Positions 1 to 6,936 of a stretch of 64,000 nt of DNA are shown here, one piece after another. The stretch is from positions 186,001-250,000 of the forward strand of contig SZZY01000006.1 in assembly GCA_009830035.1 (NCBI GenBank). The letters run 5' to 3'. The translations under genes and the position numbers were made by a program. This DNA comes from Pantoea sp. Eser (GTDB lineage: Bacteria > Pseudomonadota > Gammaproteobacteria > Enterobacterales > Enterobacteriaceae). A model generated the notes under the pieces. It saw only the letters and a list, made by a program, of their open reading frames with translations, made no database searches and had not been told where the DNA came from. Numbering within the stretch: the first letter of the stretch is position 1; each line of letters opens with the position of its first letter.

Positions 1-86
1 TTATCCAGCGTCACCACGTCACGCGCAGTTTTAAGAGTCAGATTAGGCGCCACCGCGGCGCTGGCAGCAATTTTCAGTGGGGTCAT
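1..86 (-). CDS. Start of an unrecognised gene, cut by the window edge
   Basis: An ATG at 86-84 on the minus strand opens a frame that runs off the left edge. The first residues (MTPLKIAASAAVAPNLTLKT) have a short basic start followed by an Ala-rich stretch, which could be a weak or damaged signal peptide. Only about 28 residues are visible, so no function can be given. It might equally be a fragment of a decayed gene, since the next 600 bp hold no clean coding region. Confidence 0.3.
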   Translation of the reverse strand, partial: MTPLKIAASAAVAPNLTLKTARDVVTLD

Positions 87-695
87 AAGGCAAATCCCTA
101 ACGTCAGGGCGTGAGTGCCAGAGGCACAGCAATGGGGAGATCTCCCCGGCGGATAATGTCAAACAGGGGGATGAGGCCGCTTTCAGCTACCGGTGCTCGG
201 TAATACGTCGTCTTTACCGATCGCCAGCAGCCAGCGCCAGGCTGGCCTCACCGCATGGTGATGCAGAACGTGGTCGGCGGGGCGGAGAATAATCGGGCGT
301 AAGCCGGAAAAAACGAACGGTAACCAGAGCAAGTGCGCGGTGAACCGGACATGGCAACGTCCTCTGAAAGCGATAAGCGGGTGCAAAAAATTGGCGGTCA
401 TGATGTCATCTTTTTTTGGCGCGAACAAGCCGCAGAAAGCAATTAATTAGTCAAACCACTAAAAACACAAGTAATTGTTTTTATTTATTTTAAATCCATT
501 TAACATGAATTATTCGACTAATTAACTGAATTATATGCTGCTTTATGCAAGCATTCTTCGGTAACTCAGACAGCGTTTCAGGCAGTTTTTGGGCAGGGTG
601 ATTTGCGCGGCCAGCCGTTAGCGGCCCCGTCCCTACCTTAATCACGCCACCAGGCGTAAACTTATTCCCCTCTTTCCTATTTTGCTGGAGGCTGC
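87..695. other. Region without a recognisable gene; probable gene remnant and divergent promoter region
   Basis: From 93 to about 428 the minus strand holds two short open segments in different frames. One ends in LFDIIRRGDLPIAVPLALTP before a stop near 100. The other runs from an ATG at 428 and is hydrophobic in the middle. They may be pieces of one frameshifted protein, but I do not recognise it. From 430 to 560 the DNA is strongly AT-rich and looks like a promoter region for acuI. It carries a 10-bp inverted repeat, listed separately. Confidence 0.35.
443..525. promoter_or_regulatory. 10-bp perfect inverted repeat in an AT-rich intergenic region
   Basis: TTAATTAGTC at 443-452 is exactly inverted as GACTAATTAA at 516-525, with 63 bp between. 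The spacing (about 73 bp centre to centre, close to seven helical turns) would suit two operator half-sites on one face of the helix. It lies upstream of the plus-strand acuI remnant and of the minus-strand remnant. No regulator is identified. Confidence 0.35.
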
Positions 696-1675
696 ATGTT
701 CAAGGCACTGGTCATTGAAAATGACGAACAGGGTTACCGTTCTCTGCTGAAAGATCTTCCCGAATCTCAACTGCCCGACCACGATGTCACTCTAGACGTC
801 AGTTACTCATCCCTTAACTACAAAGATGCGCTGGCAATCTGCAATAAAAGGTCCGATCGTGCGTCAGTTTCCGATGGTTCCGGGTATCGACTTTGTTGGA
901 CGGGTCACCGCCAGCCGTCATCCCGACTGGCAACAGGATGACGTCGCCCTGCTCACTGGCTGGGGCGTGGGCGAAAAACAGTAGGGTGGCCTGGCGCAGA
1001 AAGCCAGTGTGACCGGCGACTGGCTGGCAGAGGTGCACCGACACGCTCAGCCCGCTGCAAACCATGGCGATTGGCACCGCAGGCCTGACCGAGATGCTGT
1101 GCGTGATGGCGCTGAAAAAACAGGGCATTACGCCAGATCGCGGTCCGGTGCTGGTGACCGGTGCCAGCGGCGGTAGCTTTAGCGTCAGCCTGCTGGCCCG
1201 CCTCGGCTATCAGGTGGTGGCCTTCAGCGGACGCGCCAGCGATCACGCTTATCTGCTTGATACGATGGGTGCGGCTTCGGTTATTGACCGCAACGAACCC
1301 TCCCAGCCCGATAAGCCGTTAATGAAAGAGTGCTAGGCGGCAGCGGTGGATAGCGTCGGCAGCCACACGCTGGCCAACGTGCTGGCCGCGACCCAGCGTG
1401 ACGGCGCGGTCGCCGCCTGCGGAATGGCGCAGGGACTGGATCTGCCGACCAGCGTTGCACCGTTTATCTTACGCGGCGTCACGCTGGCCGGCGTGGACAG
1501 TGTGATGTGTCCGATCCCGCTGCGCCAGCAAGCCTGGCAACGGCTCGGAGAGTTACTCGATAGCGATCTGCTGAGCCAGCTGACGCAGGTGATTCCCTTA
1601 AGCGAAGCCAGCCAAGTGGCTCAGGACCTGCTGGATGGCAAAGTCCGTGGCCGCCTGATCGTCGACTGTCTCTAA
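696..1675 (+). pseudogene. acuI: Broken acrylyl-CoA reductase / YhdH-type NADPH quinone oxidoreductase
   Basis: Medium-chain dehydrogenase/reductase family; AcuI reduces acrylyl-CoA to propionyl-CoA with NADPH in the cytoplasm. The N-terminal part (MFKALVIENDEQGYR, then [12 protein letters not shown]) and the C-terminal part (FILRGVTLAGVDSVM to LLDGKVRGRLIVDCL) match the family well, and the nucleotide-binding motif VLVTGASGG is present near 1147. Damage seen: a 1-bp insertion in an A run near 847, an in-frame TAG near 982 (family GGLAQKA follows, Trp expected), a second shift near 1040, and TAG at 1334-1336 where E. coli reads ERWAG. Near that last stop the Arg is also changed to Cys. The total length of about 326 codons is normal, so this is a full-length gene spoiled by point changes. 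A GC-rich upstream region and an RBS-like GGAGG (685-690) precede the ATG. Confidence 0.85.
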
Positions 1676-1680
1676 GGCGA

Positions 1681-2181
1681 TTACGCCTTATCCGGCAGCT
1701 GAAGCCGTTTAATCAGGCCTGCCAGCGCGAACTGCGCCCCCTGCTCCATCACCGATTTCGGATCGCCACTGAACTGACGGCACTCGGCATCGTCACGAGC
1801 GTTCGGCAATACCCAGCCAAACCAAATGGTGCCCGCAAGCGTGCCATCTTCACCGCCATCAGGCCCGGCATAGCCGCTGATCGACAGCCCGACCGGCTCG
1901 CCGGAGCGCGCGCAGGCACCCTGCGCCATTTCCCGCACCGTCTGTTCACTGACCGCCGTATGCTGCTCCAGCGTCGAGGGACGAACCTCCAGCAGGCGGA
2001 TTTTGGCATTCTCGCTGTAGGTCACAAAGCCACTGGTATAAAAGTTGCCGCTGTTTTCCACCGCCGCCAGCGTCATGCTGATCAACCCGGCGGTACAGGA
2101 TTCGGCAGTAGCAAGATGAAGTCCGGAAGAGGGTAAAATTTCACCCAGTTGTTTAGCGGTTTGGTCTAATGATTGCGCCAT
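1681..2181 (-). CDS. CinA/PncC-family nicotinamide-nucleotide amidohydrolase (YdeJ-like)
   Basis: 166 residues forming a single CinA C-terminal domain. PncC enzymes deamidate NMN to nicotinate mononucleotide in pyridine nucleotide salvage. The family signature TAESCT lies at residues 25-30 and the second conserved block ISGYAGPDGG at 101-110; canonical PncC reads ISGIAGPDGG. The family length is about 160 residues, so the gene is complete. It is convergent with the acuI remnant, only 5 bp apart. Enterobacteria carry more than one stand-alone CinA domain protein (PncC/YgaD and YdeJ). The divergent sequence around TAG(L)IS and YAGPDGGEDG suggests the YdeJ-like paralogue rather than PncC itself, but I cannot separate them firmly. 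The gene has no stop or frameshift, unlike its neighbours. Confidence 0.8.
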   Translation of the reverse strand: MAQSLDQTAKQLGEILPSSGLHLATAESCTAGLISMTLAAVENSGNFYTSGFVTYSENAKIRLLEVRPSTLEQHTAVSEQTVREMAQGACARSGEPVGLSISGYAGPDGGEDGTLAGTIWFGWVLPNARDDAECRQFSGDPKSVMEQGAQFALAGLIKRLQLPDKA

Positions 2182-2275
2182 TATTGTCTCCTTAATAACT
2201 CACCCAAGAACACAAGTATGGCGCAAAACTGGCAAGACAGAACCTCGCAACACAATGTTTAAAAAGCGAAACGGT

Positions 2276-2829
2276 CTAAACCCGCAGCTGAATATGCGGC
2301 TGTCCGCCCGCGCCCTGCGTGACCTGCAACTCAGCCTGATACCAGCGTGTCAGCGTCGCTTCCGTCATCACCGCCTGCGGCGCCACAGCTGTGCCAGTTG
2401 CACCCGCTGCTGTTCACCGCCGGAAAGCTGGCGGTAGTCGCGCTGGGCCAGCGAATCACAGCCGGTCAGCTGCATGACCTCAGCCACAATCTGCTGGCTA
2501 CCGGCCTCCGGCAAGGGCGCACGTCCCATTGCCACCACCGATTCGGCGGATTGAGAAAAGGTTAGCTGGGTTTGCTGACGCATCACCGCCCGGCGGCGTG
2601 CCAGCTGATGGCGTGACCAGTCCGCCATCGGGGCCGGGCCCAGACGACATTCACCCCGATCGGGCGGCAGGAAACCCGTCAGCAGGCGCAGCAACGTCGA
2701 TTTACCGGCACCGTTGGGGCCAATCAGCGCCACCATCTCACCAGCCGCCAGCGTCACGTCGAGCCGATCGATAATCGCCTTGCCATCGCGGAATAAACAG
2801 AGATCCGTGGCCTGCAGTAATTCGTTCAT
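2276..2829 (-). pseudogene. hmuV: Heme ABC transporter ATPase, internally deleted
   Basis: ATP-binding subunit of the inner-membrane heme importer HmuUV. Starting at the ATG 2829 (MNELLQATDLCLFRDG), Walker A (GPNGAGKST) and the signature LSGGEQQR are clear. Directly after the signature (VQLA..LW) the sequence jumps to the family C-terminus, in another frame: VMTEATLTRWYQAELQVTQ and the end ..IQLRV. Walker B, the D-loop and the H-loop, about 75 residues, are missing. The remaining length is about 185 codons against about 260 for HmuV. It overlaps the end of hmuU by 4 bp (stop-start overlap), as in an intact operon. Without Walker B no ATPase activity is expected. Confidence 0.85.
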
Positions 2830-3488
2830 TCGATGCCTCGCTGTTGACGCAGGATCAGCCAGAGAAACCACGGCCCGCCAATCAGGCTGGTGAGCAGGCC
2901 GACCGGCATCTCCGCCGGCACCACCACCGTGCGCGCCAGGGTATCAGCCAGCAGCAGCAGGATCGCTCCGGCCAGCGCCGAACCGGGCAGCAGCCAGCGA
3001 TGATCGCTGCCAAGACAAAAACGCATCACGTGTGGCACCACTAAGCCGACAAAGCCGATCACTCCGCTGACCGAAACCGCAGTGCCGACCAGCAGCGCGC
3101 TGAGGATCAGTAACCGGTGCTGAGTGCGTTTCACATCAACGCCCATGTAATGGGCATCCTCTTCCCCCCGCCTGCAGCAGATTCAGCTGGCGCGCGCCGG
3201 TCTGTAACAGCAGCAGCGCCGGCCATTGCGCCTGGCTCAGGCTGCCCATCCCCCACAGCGACAGCTGACGCAGTTGCTGATCGTTACTCAGCCGCGACAG
3301 ATTGCCGCGCGCCAGCCGGCTGAAGCTGAAGATCAGCAGCGTTACCAGCAAGCTGCCGATAAACGCGGCGATCATCGGCAGCCACAGCGCCAGCGACAGG
3401 GTCGCGCCAAGGTTGTGGCCGCCAGCACCATCGATACCAGCAGCATAAGGGTCATCAGCGCCAGCCCGCGCAGCGTATTACCGTTCAT
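2826..3488 (-). pseudogene. hmuU: Heme ABC transporter permease, internally deleted and frameshifted
   Basis: BtuC-like (FecCD family) permease of the HmuUV heme importer. An ATG at 3488 overlaps the hmuT stop and opens MNGNTLRGLALMTLMLLVSM, then the text jumps in another frame to SLALWLPMIAAFIGSLLVTL, skipping most of the N-terminal half. A second gap lies at SRLARGNLSRL/SNDQQLRQLS, where FecCD proteins normally have about 22 residues of the LLLAGIA helix. A shift near 3150 separates RQLNLLQAG from MGVDVKRTQHRLLILSALLVG. The C-terminus (SGVIGFVGLVVPHVMR to LRQQRGIE) is good. About 220 codons remain from roughly 330. Nonfunctional as read. Confidence 0.85.
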
Positions 3489-3912
3489 GCATCAGAGATT
3501 CCGCTGCCTGACGTAACCGGACGATGGCCCGCGGCGTATCCAGACCAAAGCCCAGCAGTGCCTGGGTATCGATCACCAGTAAATGATGCTGCTGACCGGC
3601 TGGCGTCAGCGCCAGGCCGGGTAGCTGCCACAGGCGCTGTTCGCCGCCGATGGTTTGCAACCCCTCTTCACCCATCACCACCAGATCCGTTGCGGCAGCG
3701 ATCACCCCTTCCTGCGACAGCGCCTGATAGTGCGGCACGCTGCCCATAGCATTCTCCAGCCCGGCGCTGCGGATGGCGCTATCGGCAGCGGTCTGCTTAC
3801 CCGCTGCCATCGATTTCATGCCGCTGTTGGCCATAATGTAGAGCACCTTCACCGGCAGCGTCTGCTATGGCAGCTGGCCGATCTGCTGTGTCATCTGCTG
3901 TGCCAGTGCCTG

Positions 3913-3917
3913 CGCCT
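3913..3917. repeat. 5-bp target-site duplication, left copy (CGCCT)
   Basis: CGCCT at 3913-3917 lies at the point where hmuT sequence gives way to foreign sequence. The identical CGCCT is at 5500-5504 on the other side. Joining the flanks at one copy gives codons reading QTEAQALAQ, with the family spacing preserved. A 5-bp duplication is what Mu-like transposition produces. The motif does not fit the usual Mu target preference well. Confidence 0.65.
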
Positions 3918-4218
3918 GTGAGGGGGTAATCATTTTGATACTGATCGTGCATGCCTCAAGCAAGCCGACAGCCTTTGACTGGCGCGGCATTGGTCGAAAT
4001 CTGGGGTTTTATACTCATCGCGAAAAAATGATTCAAAACTGATTTTTTCGAACGGTATTTGATACTCGAATGATTATTGCTTGTATGAGTTTGAACTGCG
4101 TTTAAATCACTTTTGATTTTCGTTTAAGCAGGCAGCTAAGAAAGTTGGCTGAACTCAATAATCTCATAAAAAATATGCATTACATCTGACAGCAAGCGGC
4201 TGTCTCCGCTTACTTAAC
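3918..4218. other. Non-coding left end of the Mu-like element with inverted CGAAAAAAT arms
   Basis: About 300 bp without a gene, more AT-rich than its surroundings. CGAAAAAAT (4021-4029) is inverted as ATTTTTTCG (4042-4050), and a related TCGAATGATT follows near 4066-4075. Mu A-binding sites at the phage ends contain a CGAAA core, so these could be A-binding sites. That assignment is by analogy only; the sequences do not match the Mu consensus closely. Confidence 0.4.
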
Positions 4219-4772
4219 TTAACCTGCCCGCTTAGCTTCCTTTGCTAGGCTATCTGCGCTGTTCACCTCACGCCCTTCAGATGCCCCTTTTTTAGCCTCA
4301 ACATGCGCGTCGATGAGGTTTATTGCTCTCTCTTTCAGCTCTGGCGGAAGTAGCATAAAGGCTTCCTCCAGGCTTGCCTCATGTTCAGCTAATCGGATGA
4401 GTCCTCGAGCGCCACCACTAAGGAGGATACGGAGAATTGTCTCGGCTTCATGTTTGTCCATAAATTCGAAAGCCAGGCTCCATGCAGAACGTAACTCATC
4501 CACTTTTGACGATTGCGGACTAGATTTTATATCCTGCTTGCCAGTGATCAGCCATTCAAGAGACACATTTTCTATATTGCAAATATTTTCAACTACATCA
4601 AGACCTGGCTTGGCGCCCTTTGTAAAGTAATTGTTCAGAGTTGAGTACGGCAACCCCCACTCGGTGGCAACGCGCCGTAAGTTACGTCCTCTGAACAACT
4701 GCCTCAACCTACCCTGAATACTTTCTTTCCTTCCTCATCAAAAGCAAATTTACTTTCTTTAGGCTCTGCCAT
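4219..4772 (-). pseudogene. Mu-like phage repressor (c), one frameshift near its start
   Basis: The likely start is the ATG at 4772, giving MAEPKESKFAFDEEGKKVF, followed after a 1-bp shift near 4705 by LRQLFRGRNLRRVATEWGLP. The helix-turn-helix (NLRRVATEWGLPYSTLNNYF) is typical of CI/Mu-type phage repressors, including the LEWLITGK segment that follows it. The C-terminal half, rich in Glu and Leu, may serve oligomerisation. It faces ner across a 166-bp control region, the arrangement of Mu c and ner. Read without the frameshift it would be about 184 residues. As read, translation from 4772 ends early, but internal ATGs could still give most of the domain. Confidence 0.7.
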
Positions 4773-4938
4773 TTTCTTTTCCCTATAACCCAATGATATA
4801 CAAGCAAAACGTCTACATAAAGATCATTTATGTCTTTTTATAGAAAAAATCTTGTAATTTTCTTTTCGTAGATCAATACTTTTATCCGAAGAGATAACCA
4901 ACGATTTATCCTTCGGGATAATATTTTAGGATAGATGA
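4773..4938. promoter_or_regulatory. Divergent control region of the Mu-like element with a TTCG-loop hairpin
   Basis: AT-rich 166-bp region between the repressor and ner, where divergent early and repressor promoters and operators are expected. TTATCC (4906-4911), the tetraloop TTCG (4912-4915) and GGATAA (4916-4921) form a compact hairpin about 18 bp before the ner start. A second TTATCCGAAGAGATAA-like segment lies upstream at 4881-4896, so TTATCC/GGATAA could also be operator half-sites. Confidence 0.45.
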
Positions 4939-5190
4939 ATGATGAATCGAAAAGAAGATCTTGTTTCTGATTGGCACTCTGAGGATGTCATCCGCGAGCT
5001 GCACAAGCGTGGTTTGTCCCTCGCCGAACTGAGCCGCAGAAATGGTTATGCAGCAGGCTCCTTAAAGTCGGTGCTGAGGACAAAATGCAGGTCTTATCAG
5101 GAGATCGTGGCCGCTGCACTGGAGGTCGCGCCGGAAGATATCTGGCCCAGCCGTTATCAGACAAAGAGTTATATGCGGAAGGCGTCCTGA
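4939..5190 (+). CDS. ner: Ner/Nlp-family winged helix regulator of the Mu-like element
   Basis: 83 residues: MMNRKEDLVSDWHSEDVIRE.., with the Ner-type helix-turn-helix KRGLSLAELSRRNGYAAGSLKSVL and the conserved close VAPEDIWPSRY. Mu Ner shuts down early and repressor transcription during lytic growth. The length is normal for the family (75-100). An AGGA stands at 4928-4931, 7 bp before the ATG at 4939. Its stop overlaps the region just before the MuA start at 5192, suggesting one transcript. The gene is intact, unlike both its phage neighbours. Confidence 0.85.
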   Translation: MMNRKEDLVSDWHSEDVIRELHKRGLSLAELSRRNGYAAGSLKSVLRTKCRSYQEIVAAALEVAPEDIWPSRYQTKSYMRKAS

Positions 5191-5191
5191 T

Positions 5192-5499
5192 ATGTACGTC
5201 ACGGTAAATGAGTTAATTGGCCTGCCTGGTTTGCCTGGTACGGTTCAGGGCGTGCGATACACCCTGAATAAGTGCGCCGCTGGTTTACCAGAAAATGATG
5301 CGACGCCGTCAGGGCACCAAAGCCTTCGAGTATCACGTTGATTGTCTGCCGGACGCCGCGCGTGAAGCTGTTCAGGCCCGTTTAGCGCGTCAGTTGCTGG
5401 CTCAGTCGGCTTCTCTTCCGGTAAGAGCGACCACCACTGGTGAGCTGGTCACGGGAGCCGGTGGCGAGAAAGTGCAGCGCGAACTGGCGCTGTACCGCA
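5192..5499 (+). pseudogene. N-terminal fragment of a MuA-like transposase
   Basis: ATG at 5192 opens MYVTVNELIGLPGLPGTVQG, which matches the N-terminal DNA-binding (enhancer-binding) domain of Mu-like transposases; Mu itself reads ECANLPGLP. After a 1-bp insertion in the AAAA run at 5292-5295 the text continues as MMRRRQGTKAFEYHVDCLPD, where Mu has GGKAIEYDANSLP. The frame ends at the flank repeat with ..KVQRELALYR. The DDE catalytic core (several hundred residues) is absent. The fragment could at most bind phage operator DNA. Confidence 0.8.
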
Positions 5500-5504
5500 C
5501 GCCT
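5500..5504. repeat. 5-bp target-site duplication, right copy (CGCCT)
   Basis: Second copy of CGCCT, directly joining the transposase fragment to the N-terminal half of hmuT. On the minus strand hmuT reads QALGHQTEA up to this point. Confidence 0.65.
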
Positions 5505-5879
5505 CGGTCTGATGGCCGAGCGCCTGACCAATAGTAATCATTTTTTGTGGGATCGCATGCAGGCTGTTCTCGCCGCTGACCGTGACAACGCGCACCCCGG
5601 CCTGGGCAATCTGTTGCAGTACTCGCGACGGCTTAGCCTGCGCACTGGCGATCACCAGCGTCGGTTTAAGCGCCAGAATCCCTTCGGCACTGAGCTGGCG
5701 CATGTAGCCGGCAGCCGGGTGGCCAGCGCCGGACGCAGACTGGTGCTGTCGCGCGCCACCAGCTGCTGCTGGGCATCCAGCGCATAGATAATCTGGGGTG
5801 ACGTCACCGCCAATCGATACCACCCGCTCCGCCGCCAGCGAAGGCAGCACCAGCAGCAGGCCCAGCAGACTCAGCCATT

Positions 5880-6886
5880 TCATACCATTGCTCCCGTCGC
5901 GCGCAGGGCCTCGATTTGCTCGCGCCAGCGTGTCTGTTCCGGCGTGCCTTCACTTCGCTGCCCGTACAACTGGGCGATCTGCGTGCCATCGGCGGCAAAC
6001 AGTTCCAGGCTGGTGACAAAGCCGTCGCCACTCGGTTTGCGGGTGATCCAGCTTTCGCTGATCTGGTCCGCCATCAGATGCAGAGTGAAGTGAGGATTGA
6101 AGACGTTGAGCCAGTTTTCCAGCGGCACCAGCTTGTCGATCGCGTCGGTGGAAATCTGGGTGCAGCCCCGGTTTTACCGACAAAAATCATAATTTCGTTA
6201 CCCGCCTGCTGCGCCATCTGCAACAGGCGCGCCAGCGCATCGTTGCTGGTCTGCCAGGCCAGATCGTCTCCGGCGGCGCGGAACGCCTGCTGGCGCGACA
6301 GGTTATGCCGCCTGAGCAGGCTGAAAAACTGATGAACGTCGGTCATGGCGCGCCATTCGCGATCGACGGCGACGGCAAAGACTGGCTCCACCTGCAGCGG
6401 CGCCGCACTGGCCTCGGTAAACGCAGCGATCAACGCCTGTCACGCCGCCCGGTCGGTCTGATCGGTCGCATAGATCTTCAGTACTGCATCACCGTGGCGA
6501 TCGAAGATTTGAATGCTGTGCCGTTCGCCCTGTGCGGTTTGATCCTGCAGGGCAAACGCGCTACGCCACTGGGCGACAAACAGACGCTGATCCAGCGCGC
6601 GCGGGTTCAGCACCAGACCCGCATGGGCACCGAGCTGCAGGTTTTTGTACTCGCCCAGCTGTTCATGAACGGCATAGGCGTTCCGGGTAATGCTTTTGGT
6701 CTGGCCGACCGACTCCAGCCCCTTCAGCAGCGCCGGAAAGTCGCACTTCAGCCGCCGGGCATCCACGTCGATACGCGCCTGGCACAGCGCCGTTTCGCTG
6801 ATGCCGATTAAAGTCGCGAGGTCACGGGCATACTTTTTCGGTTGTTCGCCTTTCAGGGCGAGGTAGTGCTGGTAAACAGAATTCAT
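5880..6886 (-). pseudogene. hmuS: Hemin-degrading / heme trafficking protein HmuS (HemS), frameshifted
   Basis: Cytoplasmic protein of the HemS/ChuX family that receives imported heme. It is read in three frames: 6886-6440 (MNSVYQHYLALKGEQPKKYA to IQIFDRHGDAVLKIYATDQ), about 6433-6160 (PVFAVAVDREWRAMTDVHQF to NEIMIFVGKTGA), and about 6128-5880 (PLENWLNVFNPHFTLHLMAD to the end). Shifts lie near 6435 and 6160. The full length of about 335 codons is close to the family value (345), so no large deletion is evident. The final LNVFNPHFTLHL / SLELFAADGTQIAQLYGQR block is diagnostic. Its end overlaps the hmuT start. Confidence 0.85.
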
Positions 6887-6936
6887 GATAAGGTGCTCCC
6901 ATGGTGATGCCCGGCTTCAGCGCCAAGTATCAGTGA

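Larger units (their letters stand above)
3918..5499 (+). mobile_element. Compact Mu-like prophage remnant (left end, repressor, ner, start of transposase A)
   Basis: The segment holds, in Mu order, a non-coding left end (3918-4218), a repressor reading leftward, a divergent operator region, ner, and the first about 100 codons of a MuA-like transposase reading rightward. Nothing of MuB or later genes follows: the A reading frame stops exactly at the flanking 5-bp repeat CGCCT. The left side starts GTG or TGTG, and the right side ends ..CCGCA before CGCCT, so a terminal TG/CA pair is plausible on one side only. Two readings are possible: an internally deleted Mu-like phage that still moved as a unit, or a full prophage whose right part was lost by deletion or misassembly. 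The exact repeat favours the first. Confidence 0.7.
3478..5883 (-). pseudogene. hmuT: Periplasmic hemin-binding protein, split by a Mu-like insertion
   Basis: HmuT delivers heme to HmuUV in the periplasm. The N-terminal half (5883-5500) begins with a signal peptide (MKWLSLLGLLLVLPSLAAE) and the mature start RVVSIGGDVT, and runs through YMRQLSAEGILALKPTLVI to IGQALGHQTEA. The C-terminal half (3917-3478) resumes with QALAQQMTQQIGQLP and continues through LPVKVLYIMANSG to the stop at 3478. Removing 3918-5499 plus one copy of a 5-bp repeat restores the frame with the same spacing as Yersinia HmuT. Further damage: a frameshift near 5805-5700 in the N-terminal half (after GGDVT) and an in-frame TAG near 3867 (LP*QTLPVK). 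Downstream it overlaps hmuU; upstream it overlaps hmuS by 4 bp. Confidence 0.88.

Noticed and set aside
3918..5499. Insertion sequence in hmuT
   Set aside because: No complete transposase and no terminal inverted repeats were seen; repressor-ner-A order identifies a Mu-like phage end instead.
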